From positions 27,898 through 91,897 of the forward strand of contig NZ_JAGGQP010000053.1 of the NCBI RefSeq assembly GCF_018613235.1: 64,000 bases of DNA, read 5' to 3'. Shown piece after piece: positions 42,655-52,089 of this stretch (positions are counted from its first letter, which is position 1; every line of letters begins with the position of its first letter). Origin of the DNA: Bacillus sp. ISL-41 (GTDB taxonomy: Bacteria; Bacillota; Bacilli; Bacillales; Cytobacillaceae). A program made the translations under genes and the position numbers. The notes under the pieces were generated by a model. That model did no database searches, had not been told where the DNA came from, and was given only the letters and a program-made list of their open reading frames with translations.

Positions 42655-43569
42655 CTAGGCTTCTGTCAGTGTAAATACGGTAATCTCCGGGGGTGTATTG
42701 ATTCTTAGCGGAAGATCACTAAAACCAATTCCCCTGTTTACATACAGACGGTTTCCTTTGGCTCCAAAATCCTCAATCCATCCATCTACGGTTGCCCTGT
42801 CTTTAGCCACAAGACTTTTATAGGACCACTCTGGGGCAAAGGGAATTCTAAATTGGCCTCCGTGTGTATGGCCGGCGACTGCAATGGGTGCTGAGTTTGC
42901 TGGAAGTTTAGCGAATGATTCAGGATTGTGCATCATGATCATTCGCGGAGCATCTTTCGGAATATCCCTGAGTGCTTTGGCTGGTTCATCATTATCCGGC
43001 CAGTATGCACCCAATCCAGCTAAATACAAACTACTTTCTTGTGGCTTTCCGATTGATACTTCATTGTCCTTTAACAGGTTTATAGGAACAGAACGATTGT
43101 GCAGCAAGGTAACTCCCATCTCCTCAAGAGAGGTTCTTACATTCTTGACAGACTCTATTTTGGGTTCATCTTTTTTGTTATGCATATTGTAATCATGATT
43201 CCCCAGAACTGCGAATATAGGAATATCTGTTTTGACTAATGGGCTAATTAACTTTTCGACCTTTTGCATTTCTGCTTTAGGATCTTCAAGCGAATGGTAG
43301 ACAAAGTCCCCGATAATCAGGACTGCATCGGGTTTCATTTCGGCAATTTCTTCAGCTGCATTCTCTACAGTTTTTGTATTATCCATCCACATACCGACTT
43401 GAAAATCTCCAAACACCGCCACTTTCTTCCCTTCCCATTCTTGTGGAAGGTTCGGAATGGCTGCCTTCTCATTCTCAATATCTAAAAAATACGGTTCCAC
43501 TAATCCCCAAATCAGGATGCCGACGAGAATCAGACCTACGATTTTTCCTAGTTTATTTTTTTTAAAAAT
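42655..43569 (-). CDS. membrane-anchored metallophosphoesterase, 304 aa, probable AUU start
   Basis: Calcineurin-type phosphoesterase: GDFQVGMW, LIIGDFVYHS, VLGNHDYNMH and AGHTHGGQFRIP supply the metal-binding Asp, Asn and His residues. Counting from GTG 43500 gives 281 residues with no anchor. Reading the same open frame upstream adds a basic start and a membrane helix (KIVGLILVGILIWGLV), as usual for YkuE-like relatives. Between the in-frame stop at 43591 and 43500 there is no ATG, GTG or TTG. The codon at 43567-43569 is ATT, nine bases after AGAAGGGAG, so an AUU start is most likely. It overlaps or nearly overlaps the PAP2 gene. Confidence 0.8.
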   Translation of the reverse strand: MFKKNKLGKIVGLILVGILIWGLVEPYFLDIENEKAAIPNLPQEWEGKKVAVFGDFQVGMWMDNTKTVENAAEEIAEMKPDAVLIIGDFVYHSLEDPKAEMQKVEKLISPLVKTDIPIFAVLGNHDYNMHNKKDEPKIESVKNVRTSLEEMGVTLLHNRSVPINLLKDNEVSIGKPQESSLYLAGLGAYWPDNDEPAKALRDIPKDAPRMIMMHNPESFAKLPANSAPIAVAGHTHGGQFRIPFAPEWSYKSLVAKDRATVDGWIEDFGAKGNRLYVNRGIGFSDLPLRINTPPEITVFTLTEA

Positions 43570-43585
43570 TTTGACCGTCTCCCTT

Positions 43586-44311
43586 CTAATTTAAATGTTT
43601 CCCTATGAATCTCTTAAAAACTCGTGTTGGGCTAATGGAGTTGGCGCTTTGCCACTCCACCCATTCCAGTGCAAGAATGGTCAGAATCAACCAAATAGCT
43701 CCAGCTAAATGACCAGCGAGGACATCACTTGGGTAATGAGCTCCCAAATATATCCGTGTCGCCCCAATCCAAAGTATGAGCAACCCTGCAGCCAGAATCA
43801 CCATCCACTTGAGGGCTCTCTTTTGGATAGACCGGACAATGAAATAGGCGATAAATCCATAAAAGATCAGCGAACCCATCGAATGCCCGCTGGGAAAGCT
43901 ATAGCCAATCGCATCGATTTCCGGATTGATTGATGGACGTCCCCGTTCATATAGATGTTTTAACAAGGTTGTCAGCAGGCCTCCGCCGCCGATTCCAACC
44001 ACAAGAAAAAGAATGCCCCATTTATCCCTTGCTCTGACCCATAATCCAATGATGACGGCAATTGTACATACTGATAAAAACCATACCGATCCTAGCTCTG
44101 TACCAAATATCATGATTGAATCGAGCGTGCCATTTTCTATTGATTTAAACCAATTGATAATTGCTTCATCGAAAGCATCAACTTCATTTTCTAGCATTTC
44201 CTCTGCCAAATTGGTGAAAAGCATAATAAAAAGGACAGAAAACCCAATCCCTGCAATCATCAACAGGAACGGAAATCCCGCCTTCTTCGCTTTTTGTTTA
44301 TTCGATACCAA
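43586..44311 (-). CDS. PAP2-family membrane phosphatase, 241 aa
   Basis: Six transmembrane helices and the three PAP2 motifs KHLYERGRP, SFPSGHSMG and RIYLGAHYPSDVLAG identify a lipid phosphatase acting outside the membrane, on phosphatidylglycerol-phosphate, undecaprenyl pyrophosphate or a similar lipid. TTG 44311 has AAAGGAG eight bases upstream. It is followed closely by the phosphoesterase gene and preceded by the cardiolipin synthase-like gene, all on the minus strand, giving a lipid-phosphate gene group. Confidence 0.9.
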   Translation of the reverse strand: MVSNKQKAKKAGFPFLLMIAGIGFSVLFIMLFTNLAEEMLENEVDAFDEAIINWFKSIENGTLDSIMIFGTELGSVWFLSVCTIAVIIGLWVRARDKWGILFLVVGIGGGGLLTTLLKHLYERGRPSINPEIDAIGYSFPSGHSMGSLIFYGFIAYFIVRSIQKRALKWMVILAAGLLILWIGATRIYLGAHYPSDVLAGHLAGAIWLILTILALEWVEWQSANSISPTRVFKRFIGKHLN

Positions 44312-44406
44312 GATAACTCTCCTTTCTGTAAAAAAATCACTATTCTTTGTAAGGTTATTGCTTTACAAGTTCCATTCTCAAACTCATCGTGCGAACTTTT
44401 GAAATC

Positions 44407-45588
44407 CTATAAAAAGTTTCTAAACAAATAAGCCAGATTTCTTTTCACACTTGTCACAGCTCCCCTTCCCTGTATGTCCTGGAGCTCTTGCCTCTCACTA
44501 TTCTCAAAATCAGCCTTAATATGATCAGCGATTTCTCCTAGCATTTTCTTATCCTTCGTAAAAAGGATCATTTCATCATTGGTACGGAAACTGCGGATAT
44601 CAAAGTTCGCAGTCCCTACGTATGCAGCCTCATCATCTACCAGCATGATTTTCGCATGGTAAAATCCTTTTTTATACAGATACAATTTAATGCCCTTTGG
44701 AATTAGCTTTGAAAATTCTTCAAATGCTCTTTCCTTCACAAAAATATGGTCAGACTCTTCCGGCAGGATAATCTTAATATCAACTCCACGTCCTTTAGCA
44801 GCGACCAGAGCTCTTTTTATCTCAGGAGTGGGAATGAAATATGGGGACCCTAGGCTGATACTCTTTTTTGCAGAATCGATCAGCGGCAACAATTGTTGAT
44901 CAAGAAATCCACCACATGATGAAATCATCTGAAAATAGGAATCCCCTTTGGACAACCGAGGATAAAGCGAGTCACTATCGTTAACCGTCATCCTCGCCTT
45001 TGACCAATCCTCCAGGAATTCCTTCTGTAAGTCCTCTGTGCCGCTTCCATTTATCCTAACCATGTAATCCCGCCAAAATCCGATTTCCGTATCCTTCTCT
45101 GCATAATTATCGCCAACGTTAAAACCTCCTAAATAACCAATCTGACCGTCCAAAACGATGATTTTATGGTGATTTCTCCTGTTCAGAGTGGTGAAGAATA
45201 AGGGGAATGAAGGTTTATGGGAATAAGCGAACTCGATCCCATTCCTTTTTAAATCGATGACCGCCTTCCTGGGGAAATGGATACTTCCAACTAAGTCTAA
45301 CAGCAGCCTGACCTCGACACCTTCCTTTGCCTTTTCCTTTAACAGCTCGAGTAATTTCTTTCCGGAAGAGTCATATTTAAATCGATAAAAAGATAGATGA
45401 ACCGTGGAGTCTGCTTCCGTAATATCATGAAAGAGCTTTTCAAAATAATAGCTGCCATTACCGAAAAACTCTGTCTCCCCCCTTCTTACCGGATAATCCT
45501 GCAGCTTCCAGGACATTAACTTTTTTCCCAGCAATAAATCCAATTTCATCCAGATGAATAGTAAACCTACAAACCGTAAAATCCGCAC
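44407..45588 (-). CDS. cardiolipin synthase-like phospholipase D family protein, 393 aa
   Basis: Two HKD motifs are visible (HHKIIVLDGQIGYLGGFNVG near residue 155; HAKIMLVDDEAAYVGTANFD near 320), with one N-terminal membrane helix. The layout fits the shorter cardiolipin synthases such as Bacillus YwjE. GTG 45588 is preferred because GGAGGGAG lies about nine bases upstream and overlaps the longer frame from 45615. Confidence 0.9.
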   Translation of the reverse strand: MRILRFVGLLFIWMKLDLLLGKKLMSWKLQDYPVRRGETEFFGNGSYYFEKLFHDITEADSTVHLSFYRFKYDSSGKKLLELLKEKAKEGVEVRLLLDLVGSIHFPRKAVIDLKRNGIEFAYSHKPSFPLFFTTLNRRNHHKIIVLDGQIGYLGGFNVGDNYAEKDTEIGFWRDYMVRINGSGTEDLQKEFLEDWSKARMTVNDSDSLYPRLSKGDSYFQMISSCGGFLDQQLLPLIDSAKKSISLGSPYFIPTPEIKRALVAAKGRGVDIKIILPEESDHIFVKERAFEEFSKLIPKGIKLYLYKKGFYHAKIMLVDDEAAYVGTANFDIRSFRTNDEMILFTKDKKMLGEIADHIKADFENSERQELQDIQGRGAVTSVKRNLAYLFRNFL

Positions 45589-45930
45589 ATTATCAATCTC
45601 CCTCCGACAAAACATCCTTTAATCGCTTATACCCGACAAAATAGTGAGTAAACGATTCTTCAATACTCGCCCTTTCCGATATTTCTTTGGTAATAAACGA
45701 AATTTTACTTTTGATCTAACACCTATCAACATGAGAGCCTCCGACAATTGTAGTTCAAATTATTTTACCGCTAAAATACTAATGGTTCTTATTCCCTGAT
45801 TTAAACAGTTCTGCTCGAGGATATTACTTTTTCACAATCATAACTTGTAAAAATCTGCATACTCTGTGATAGACTATTTTTATAGAAAACAACATGAGAC
45901 TGATAGAAATAGATTTAAGGGGGAGTAATC
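45589..45930. other. divergent promoter region, no gene seen
   Basis: This gap lies between the divergent cardiolipin synthase-like and patatin genes. A plausible plus-strand promoter (TTGTAA, then GATAGA after about 17-18 bases) lies at about 45846-45875. No other structure was recognised. Confidence 0.35.
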
Positions 45931-46785
45931 TTGTTTAGCAGTGGTCTGATTCTTGAGGGTGGAGGCATGAGAGGTGTCTACACTGCAGGGGTATTAGAGT
46001 ATTTTTTGGAGAATGAATTGTTTTTCCCGTATGTGATCGGTGTTTCTGCAGGTGCATGCCAGGGGTCTTCCTATGTGGCTAGACAGCCTGGCCGGAACAA
46101 GCAGGTTACGATTGATTATGTTACGCATCAAGATTATATTTCCTATCGAAACTTAATCTTAAAAAAAGAATTGTTCGGAATGGATTTCATTTTTGATAAA
46201 CTCCCGAATGAGCTGGTTCCCTTTGATTTCGAAACATTTAACAGCGCCGCGGAAAAATTCCTTGTCGGCACTACCGACTGCATCACCGGGGAACCTGTTT
46301 ACTTTGACAAAAATGATGTTTCTGAGGACTTCCTGAAAATCATCCGGGCTTCAAGCACACTGCCATTCATGGCTCCGGCAATCGAATTTCAGGGCAGGAA
46401 GCTGATGGATGGCGGCATTTCCGATCCTATTCCCATCAGGAAAGCAATGGCTGACGGTGTTCAAAAGAACGTCATTGTATTGACGAAACCAAAAGGATAC
46501 CGCAAGAAAAAATCATCCTTTGCCTGGCTGCCGCGATATGTGTATAAGGATTTCAAAGGACTGCACAAGGCCCTTGAAATACGCTATAAAATGTACAACG
46601 AAACTCTGGATTACATAGAAGCGCTTGAGGCCAGGAATGAAATCTTCGTAATCAGGCCGTCGCAGGATCTCAAAGTAGGACGAGTTGAACGCAATCCCGA
46701 TAAACTGACCCGCCTATATGAAGTTGGATATCAAGATGCGAAGGAAAGTTTTCAGCGTTTGGAAGACTGGCTGGGAGAGAAATAA
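45931..46785 (+). CDS. patatin-like phospholipase (YjjU type), 284 aa
   Basis: Hydrolase with a Ser-Asp dyad: the oxyanion motif LILEGGGMRGVYTAGVLEYF at the N-terminus, the nucleophile elbow GVSAGACQG (about residue 38) and the Asp in KLMDGGISDPIP (about 160). It is like the YjjU/COG4667 group. TTG 45931 has GGGGGAG upstream. The stop overlaps the ATG of the nucleotidyltransferase gene by one base (TAATG), so the two are translated together. Confidence 0.9.
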   Translation: MFSSGLILEGGGMRGVYTAGVLEYFLENELFFPYVIGVSAGACQGSSYVARQPGRNKQVTIDYVTHQDYISYRNLILKKELFGMDFIFDKLPNELVPFDFETFNSAAEKFLVGTTDCITGEPVYFDKNDVSEDFLKIIRASSTLPFMAPAIEFQGRKLMDGGISDPIPIRKAMADGVQKNVIVLTKPKGYRKKKSSFAWLPRYVYKDFKGLHKALEIRYKMYNETLDYIEALEARNEIFVIRPSQDLKVGRVERNPDKLTRLYEVGYQDAKESFQRLEDWLGEK

Positions 46786-47543
46786 TGGCGTTAGAAGATG
46801 CACTTGAAGTTTTAGCGAGCAGCCTTAAACAAGACTCAAGAGTTCAAGCTATTTTTGTAAAAGGATCTATCGGGCGCGGTGAGCAGGACGAATTTTCTGA
46901 TTTAGATTTGTATTGCCTTGTTGATGAAAAAGAGTTGGATGATTTCCTGAAAAGCCGGATCAAACATCTTGAATCATATGGAAAATTGCTTTTTCACGAT
47001 GACATTTTCATCATTGCGCCGCAAATTCTAGCCGTGTATGAGAATATGCTTCACGTGGATTTGTTTACTGTGACAGAGGAGACATTTATTGAAAAAGACT
47101 ATTTTAAAATCATCCATGACCCTCACTATCGATTGGAAAAATATAAGGCATCACAGAGCCTCAGGTTATCTTCTGGGGAGTACCAGGATGCAGTGGATGA
47201 CATTGCCTGGTTTCTCTACCAATATAAAAAATCCTCGGCACGAGGGAATGATTTATGGTCTGTTAACCTGCTCAATCATGTTATGGCACATCTAGCCAGA
47301 GTCCTGCTGCACAGATACAAACCAGAAAGGGCTCAATTAGGAATGAAAACAGTTAAGAACTCACTCCCTGATGCTGTTATTAAGAGAGTGCTTGCAATCC
47401 AAGAAAACATCACTCCGCAAAAACATCAAAATGCTGCAGTTTATCTTCGAGATTTATTAGATCGTGAAGAAGACTGGATTTTTAGAGAACTGTCTAATCC
47501 TGAGAAAATCAAACCATTATGGGACAAGGTAATCTCCAATTAG
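46785..47543 (+). CDS. nucleotidyltransferase-fold protein, 252 aa
   Basis: The motif VKGSIGRGEQDEFSDLDLYC (GS-x-D-x-D) at about residues 25-44 is that of aminoglycoside/streptomycin adenylyltransferase-type enzymes. It is followed by MLHVDLFTVTEETF with the third Asp and a helical C-terminal half (LNHVMAHLARVLLHRY). It may act on a small molecule; the true substrate is unknown. Its translation is coupled to the patatin gene. Confidence 0.82.
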   Translation: MALEDALEVLASSLKQDSRVQAIFVKGSIGRGEQDEFSDLDLYCLVDEKELDDFLKSRIKHLESYGKLLFHDDIFIIAPQILAVYENMLHVDLFTVTEETFIEKDYFKIIHDPHYRLEKYKASQSLRLSSGEYQDAVDDIAWFLYQYKKSSARGNDLWSVNLLNHVMAHLARVLLHRYKPERAQLGMKTVKNSLPDAVIKRVLAIQENITPQKHQNAAVYLRDLLDREEDWIFRELSNPEKIKPLWDKVISN

Positions 47544-47567
47544 CTCGGTATTGATCGGAGCCTTCCA

Positions 47568-48355
47568 TTGGACAATTATACTAATGACAACACAGCAAGA
47601 AGGTACACCGCGCAAGTCAGCACACTGGGAACCACCCAGATCCATCTTAGAAACCCTTACATCATCGCTTGGTGGAGTGCTGCCTTTCCGGGGTTTGGCC
47701 ATCTGTTGTTATCGAAGTATTTTCGGGGTTTTGTTTTATTTATTTGGGAAGTCGTGGTAAATATAAAAGCTAATGTTAATATAGCAATGATTTATTCTTT
47801 CAAGGTGAGAATGATATGGCCAAGGACATATTGGATACAAGGTGGTTATTAATATATATCCCAGTTTATATATTCGGAATCTGAAATAGTTACCGGACAA
47901 CCGTAGATTTAAATAAAATATATTTAATGGCAGAACGTGAGGAGCACCGATTTAATTCCTTCAGTATAGGCGCGATGGAAATTAATTATGTGGATAAAAG
48001 AAATCCTGTCTTGGCTATAATTTGGTCCCTATTTGTACCTGGCTTAGGTCAACTTTATATTCACCGAATCGTGACTGCTTTTTTTGTCATCATTTGGTGC
48101 GTTGTCTCTTTTTATTACTCCCGGGCTCTGGAAGCTATTTCACTCTTATTTTTAGGCGAAATAGCAAAGTCAACTTCGGTCGTTAATCCTGAGTGGCTCT
48201 TATTCTTCCCTTCTCTATATGGATTTGCAGTTTTTGACGCTTATATCAATACTGTTGAAAATAACAAGTTATACGATAAAGAGCAGCGTGCCTATTTTCA
48301 GGAGAAGTACCAATCTCCTTTGTTTCGTGTGCTGAAAGGTATAAAGGTGGACTAA
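47568..48355 (+). pseudogene. disrupted multi-pass membrane protein gene (frameshift and nonsense)
   Basis: The first frame (47568 on) reads NTARRYTAQVSTLGTTQIHL, then AWWSAAFPGFGHLLLSKYF, an N-terminal part with transmembrane segments. It must shift near 47800 to continue as GENDMAKDILDTRWLLIYIP. A TGA at 47882 interrupts YIFGI-stop-NSYRTTVDLNK where Trp would fit. The reading then continues to 48355 with PVLAIIWSLFVPGLGQLYIH, a repeat of the PGxGHL/PGLGQL motif. So one gene of about 260 codons carries at least two lesions. An independent start at 47927 could still express the last 142 residues. Confidence 0.7.
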
Positions 48356-48357
48356 CA

Positions 48358-48801
48358 ATGCAGCTATTTTCAACTTTTCAACATACTGTGCATACAGAAA
48401 TGGCTATTGCCACTCTTGAGAAAAAGGGAATTAAAAAGAAGGATATTTTTGTATTCCCCCTTGATAATCGTATGGAGGAGCGGAAAGTTTTTGATAATAT
48501 CAATCGATCAGATGGAACATCACTAATCGATATTGGGGCAGCGCTGGCTACTGCATTTTCCGTCATCGGTGCCAGTATCGGGTTCAAGCTGGCGTGGGGA
48601 CCTATTTATTGGGGGTTGATCGGTGCAGCTGCCGGAGGACTGATCGGATTTGCCATTCGCCTGTTCACAGAAGTAATCATTCAAAAGAAACGAAGATTGT
48701 TAAAAGGGGTTCAATCCGAATTGATTGTTATTGTCGATTGTAAGGATTCTCAAGCCGAGATGGTTGAGAATATATTATTTGGCCACTATGCATTAGGGTA
48801 G
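48358..48801 (+). CDS. membrane protein of unknown function, 147 aa
   Basis: It begins with a soluble alpha/beta part (QLFSTFQHTVHTEMAIATLE, KKGIKKKDIFVFPLDNR) that looks like a small sensor or ACT-like domain. Two Gly-rich membrane segments follow (IGAALATAFSVIGASIGFKL; GLIGAAAGGLIGFAIRLFTE). It directly follows the disrupted gene (2-base gap), so they were one operon. Function is unknown. Confidence 0.7.
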   Translation: MQLFSTFQHTVHTEMAIATLEKKGIKKKDIFVFPLDNRMEERKVFDNINRSDGTSLIDIGAALATAFSVIGASIGFKLAWGPIYWGLIGAAAGGLIGFAIRLFTEVIIQKKRRLLKGVQSELIVIVDCKDSQAEMVENILFGHYALG

Positions 48802-48836
48802 CAAAAGTGTAATGATACGAAAGTAGTCAACCAAAA

Positions 48837-48863
48837 AAGGAAGCCTTTAAGCTTCCTTCTTTT
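48837..48863. terminator. bidirectional terminator
   Basis: AAGGAAGC and GCTTCCTT arms with flanking A6 and CTTTTT between convergent genes. Confidence 0.85.
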
Positions 48864-50290
48864 TAAAGCCGAACCCCTATAAACTTCAATTCAGTCATCT
48901 CTTCCATTGCATACTTTACGCCTTCTCTGCCAAGTCCGCTCAATTTCACTCCTCCATATGGATAATTATCCTGGCGGAATACGGACGATTCATTGATCCA
49001 GACGCCGCCCATTTCCAGGCTGTCTGCGACGCGGTAAGCACGGCTGATATCCTTCGTAAATACGCCTGCCTGCAATCCATAGATAGAGTCATTTGTATTT
49101 TCAACCGCTTCTTCCTCCGTTTCAAACGGCATCACGGTTACAATTGGAGCGAACGCTTCCTCTTTGACGACCTTCATGTCCTTGTTGACGTTTGTGATGA
49201 TTGTCGGGTACATTATCGTACCCTTCCTTTCTCCGCCAGTTTCGATTGTTGCTCCTTCATTCCTGGCTTCTTCAACCCACTCCTGGATTCTTTTCGCGGC
49301 GTTTTCATCGATCATCGGACCAAAGTCTGTTTCTTCTTCCAATGGATCGCCGATTTTCAGATTGTTCGTTGCCTCTTTGTATTTCTTTAGGAACTCATCA
49401 TATACACCTTGCTGGACATAAATTCTTTGGGCCGATACACATACCTGGCCTGAGTAACCAAACGCTGCATTCACAAGGCGTTCGACCGCATCATCTATAT
49501 CGGCATCTTCAAAAACGATGTTTGGTGAATTGGAACCAAGCTCCATTGTAACCTTTTTAAAGCCGGCTGTATCGCGGATGATTTTTCCGACTGTCAGGCT
49601 GCCCGTAAAGGTGATTTTCGGGACATCCTTATGGGGAACGAGGCTTGCTCCTGCTACCTTACCGGTACTTAACACAAGATTCAAAGCTCCATCTGGCAGA
49701 CCTGCCTCCTGAAAAAGCTTCGCAAGCATGTATGCTGATAATGGTGTTTTCTCTGCTGGCTTGAAAATAACCGTATTACCCGCAGCTATAGCTGGGGCAA
49801 TCTTATGGAGCGATAAGTTCAACGGGAAGTTAAAAGGAGTGATCGCGCCGATTACACCCATCGGCACCCGTTTTACCATGCCCATTCGATTATCGCCCCG
49901 AAGAGCTGCATCCATTGGTAAAACCTCTCCCGTCATATGCTTGGACAATTCGCTTGAGAATCGGATAACTTGAATCGATCGTTTGATTTCCGCCCGGCTG
50001 TGCTTGATCGGCTTGCCGGCCTCCATGGCAATAATTTCAGCAAACTCTTCCTGCTTTTCCTCCAGCAGATCGGATGCCTTGCGGAGAATATCCGACCGTT
50101 CATGGGCCGGCATAGTTTTCATTGTTTTATGGTAGGTCTGGAGACTGTTTTCGATTGCCTCCTCCATCTCCATGTCTCCAGCCAGCTGCATCTCTGCAAC
50201 CAACTCGTCGCTGTATGGATTCCTTACCTCCATCGTTTCTCCGCTGCTATCAATACTTTCAGCGCCGTTGATGATCGAAGCTATTTTCAT
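48863..50290 (-). CDS. NAD(P)-dependent aldehyde dehydrogenase, 475 aa
   Basis: Standard ALDH family protein: PFNFPLNLSLHKIAPAIAAG (residues about 140-160), the catalytic Glu in KVTMELGSNSPNIVFEDAD and the catalytic Cys in YSGQVCVSAQRIYV. The ATG at 50290 has AGGAGGGA upstream and starts 18 bases after the acetolactate synthase-like gene stops, so both form an operon. It may oxidise an aldehyde such as lactaldehyde, glycolaldehyde or succinate semialdehyde; the substrate is unknown. Confidence 0.9.
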   Translation of the reverse strand: MKIASIINGAESIDSSGETMEVRNPYSDELVAEMQLAGDMEMEEAIENSLQTYHKTMKTMPAHERSDILRKASDLLEEKQEEFAEIIAMEAGKPIKHSRAEIKRSIQVIRFSSELSKHMTGEVLPMDAALRGDNRMGMVKRVPMGVIGAITPFNFPLNLSLHKIAPAIAAGNTVIFKPAEKTPLSAYMLAKLFQEAGLPDGALNLVLSTGKVAGASLVPHKDVPKITFTGSLTVGKIIRDTAGFKKVTMELGSNSPNIVFEDADIDDAVERLVNAAFGYSGQVCVSAQRIYVQQGVYDEFLKKYKEATNNLKIGDPLEEETDFGPMIDENAAKRIQEWVEEARNEGATIETGGERKGTIMYPTIITNVNKDMKVVKEEAFAPIVTVMPFETEEEAVENTNDSIYGLQAGVFTKDISRAYRVADSLEMGGVWINESSVFRQDNYPYGGVKLSGLGREGVKYAMEEMTELKFIGVRL

Positions 50291-50307
50291 GACATTCCCT
50301 CCTGTTC

Positions 50308-51939
50308 CTAGCATAGAATTTCACCTAATTTCTCAGTGAGCTTCATGTTTTCACTGTAGTCCACAGGACAATCGATCAAAACTGGCTTATTCATCTCGAC
50401 CGCTTCCTTGATCGCATCCTTCAGTTCTCCTCCTTTTTCTATTCCAATCGCTTCAAAACCGTATGATTTTGCCAGCTGGATAAAATCAGGATTGCCAAAC
50501 TTGATATTCGAAGATCTGTTGAACTCCTTCATCTGCTTCCATTCAATAAGTCCGTAGCCGCCATCACGCCATAAAAGGATAATAATCGGCAGATTCAATC
50601 TCTTAGCCGTTTCAAGTTCTGCACTGGACATTTGGAAAGCTCCGTCACCAACGACCGCGACAACATTCCGTTCCGGATGAACCATTTTTGCAGCGATGGC
50701 CGCCGGGACGGCTATTCCCATGGATGCGAGACCATTAGAGATCAGGCAAGTATTCGGTTCAAAAGTATGGTACATTCTCGCCATCCACATTTTATGGGCA
50801 CCCACATCCGAGATGACAATATCTTCTTCATTCATGACGGACCTCAGATCTGAGATGATTTTCTGTGGTTTGACAGGGAACCCAGTATCATCCGAATAGG
50901 ACTGGAATTCATCAAGCGTTTTTTCCCTTACATGGGAAACCCAATTGTTATCCCTTTCTTTGGGTGATATAACTTTTTCCAATTGCTTGAGATTTTCATT
51001 GATGTTACCAATCACGCTATGCTTTACAGGATAATTGGCATCTGTTTCAGCCTCTATAGTATCGATGTGTAAAATAGGGCTTTCTCCATCAGGATTCCAG
51101 TTTTTCGGCGGAAATTCAGCAATGTCAAAGCCTATCGCAATGATCAAGTCAGCCTGATCAAATCCACATGTTATATAGTCCTTGCCGCTAATGCCAGCCG
51201 TCAGCAGACTTAAGTCATTCTTCCAGGATATCGCCCCTTTCCCCATGAAGGTGTGAACGACGGGAAGATCTGCTTTTTCCGCAAAAGTTCTCAGACTTTC
51301 TTCTGCTTGTCCCCTTTCAACACCCATTCCGGCAAGGATTAGTGGATGCTTTGCCTGTTCTATCAGCTTAACTGCATCCTTGATCACACGTTCCCCAGCT
51401 TCCATGATTGTTGGTTCACTGATGTCCAGAGGATTCCCTTCAACCTCCATTGCAGCAATGTCCTCTGGTAAATCGATATGGGTGGCTCCTGGCTTTTCGC
51501 CTTGGGCTACATCAAATGCTTTCCGGACAACCTCAGGTATGATTTCCGCCTTTTTCACCTGTGTATTCCACTTCGTCACCGGTTCAAAAACCGAAACCAT
51601 GTCATAATACTGATGGGAGATTTTATGCTGACGGTCCAAGCCTGCCTGTCCTGTAATCGCAACAATCGGGCTGTGGTCCATATTTGAATTGGCAACTCCT
51701 GTTAAAAGATTCGTCGCGCCTGGTCCAAGAGTTGCAAGGCAAACACCAGGCTTGCCTGTTAATCTTCCATATGTCCCAGCCATAAAAGCGGCATTCGTTT
51801 CATGTCTCGTAACTACAAATTCAATACTCGAATCGAGGAGAGCGTCCATAATATCAAGGTTTTCCTCACCGGGAACACCGAATATATATTCCACACCCTC
51901 ACGTTCTAAACATTTGATCATTAATTCTGCTGCGTTCAT
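50308..51939 (-). CDS. acetolactate synthase large-subunit-like ThDP enzyme, 543 aa
   Basis: A ThDP-dependent decarboxylase/ligase with the N-terminal segment VEYIFGVPGEENLDIMDALL, the conserved activator Glu in VTRHETNAAFMA, and the ThDP motif GDGAFQMSSAELETAKRLNL through LLWRDGGYG. It is like acetolactate synthase large subunits, but no small subunit gene is beside it and an aldehyde dehydrogenase follows in the operon. Either a catabolic acetolactate synthase or a related enzyme such as a 2-oxo-acid decarboxylase is possible. AAAGGAG precedes the ATG. Confidence 0.85.
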   Translation of the reverse strand: MNAAELMIKCLEREGVEYIFGVPGEENLDIMDALLDSSIEFVVTRHETNAAFMAGTYGRLTGKPGVCLATLGPGATNLLTGVANSNMDHSPIVAITGQAGLDRQHKISHQYYDMVSVFEPVTKWNTQVKKAEIIPEVVRKAFDVAQGEKPGATHIDLPEDIAAMEVEGNPLDISEPTIMEAGERVIKDAVKLIEQAKHPLILAGMGVERGQAEESLRTFAEKADLPVVHTFMGKGAISWKNDLSLLTAGISGKDYITCGFDQADLIIAIGFDIAEFPPKNWNPDGESPILHIDTIEAETDANYPVKHSVIGNINENLKQLEKVISPKERDNNWVSHVREKTLDEFQSYSDDTGFPVKPQKIISDLRSVMNEEDIVISDVGAHKMWMARMYHTFEPNTCLISNGLASMGIAVPAAIAAKMVHPERNVVAVVGDGAFQMSSAELETAKRLNLPIIILLWRDGGYGLIEWKQMKEFNRSSNIKFGNPDFIQLAKSYGFEAIGIEKGGELKDAIKEAVEMNKPVLIDCPVDYSENMKLTEKLGEILC

Positions 51940-52040
51940 ACCAACACTCCTTTACATAGGATCATCCTTATAAATGACTATTCCACCCAGGAGTGCAGAT
52001 AAACTTTTACTAATTAGAGAAGGTATTGAAGCAATAAAAA

Positions 52041-52077
52041 AAAGTGCGGGCAACCCATTACGGGTTACACGCACTTT
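52041..52077 (-). terminator. terminator of the TerC gene
   Basis: GTGCG/CGCAC with inner AACCC/GGGTT, then eight T residues on the minus strand. Confidence 0.88.
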
Positions 52078-52089
52078 TTGCTTCATTCA

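Noticed and set aside
45931..47543. Bona fide CBASS system
   Set aside because: The domain types look like YjjU patatin and aminoglycoside-type nucleotidyltransferase, and no accessory genes are present; left as a low-interest test.
47882..47884. UGA as a second selenocysteine codon
   Set aside because: It sits in a membrane helix boundary where Trp fits, next to a separate frameshift, with no SECIS-like hairpin; read as a nonsense mutation.
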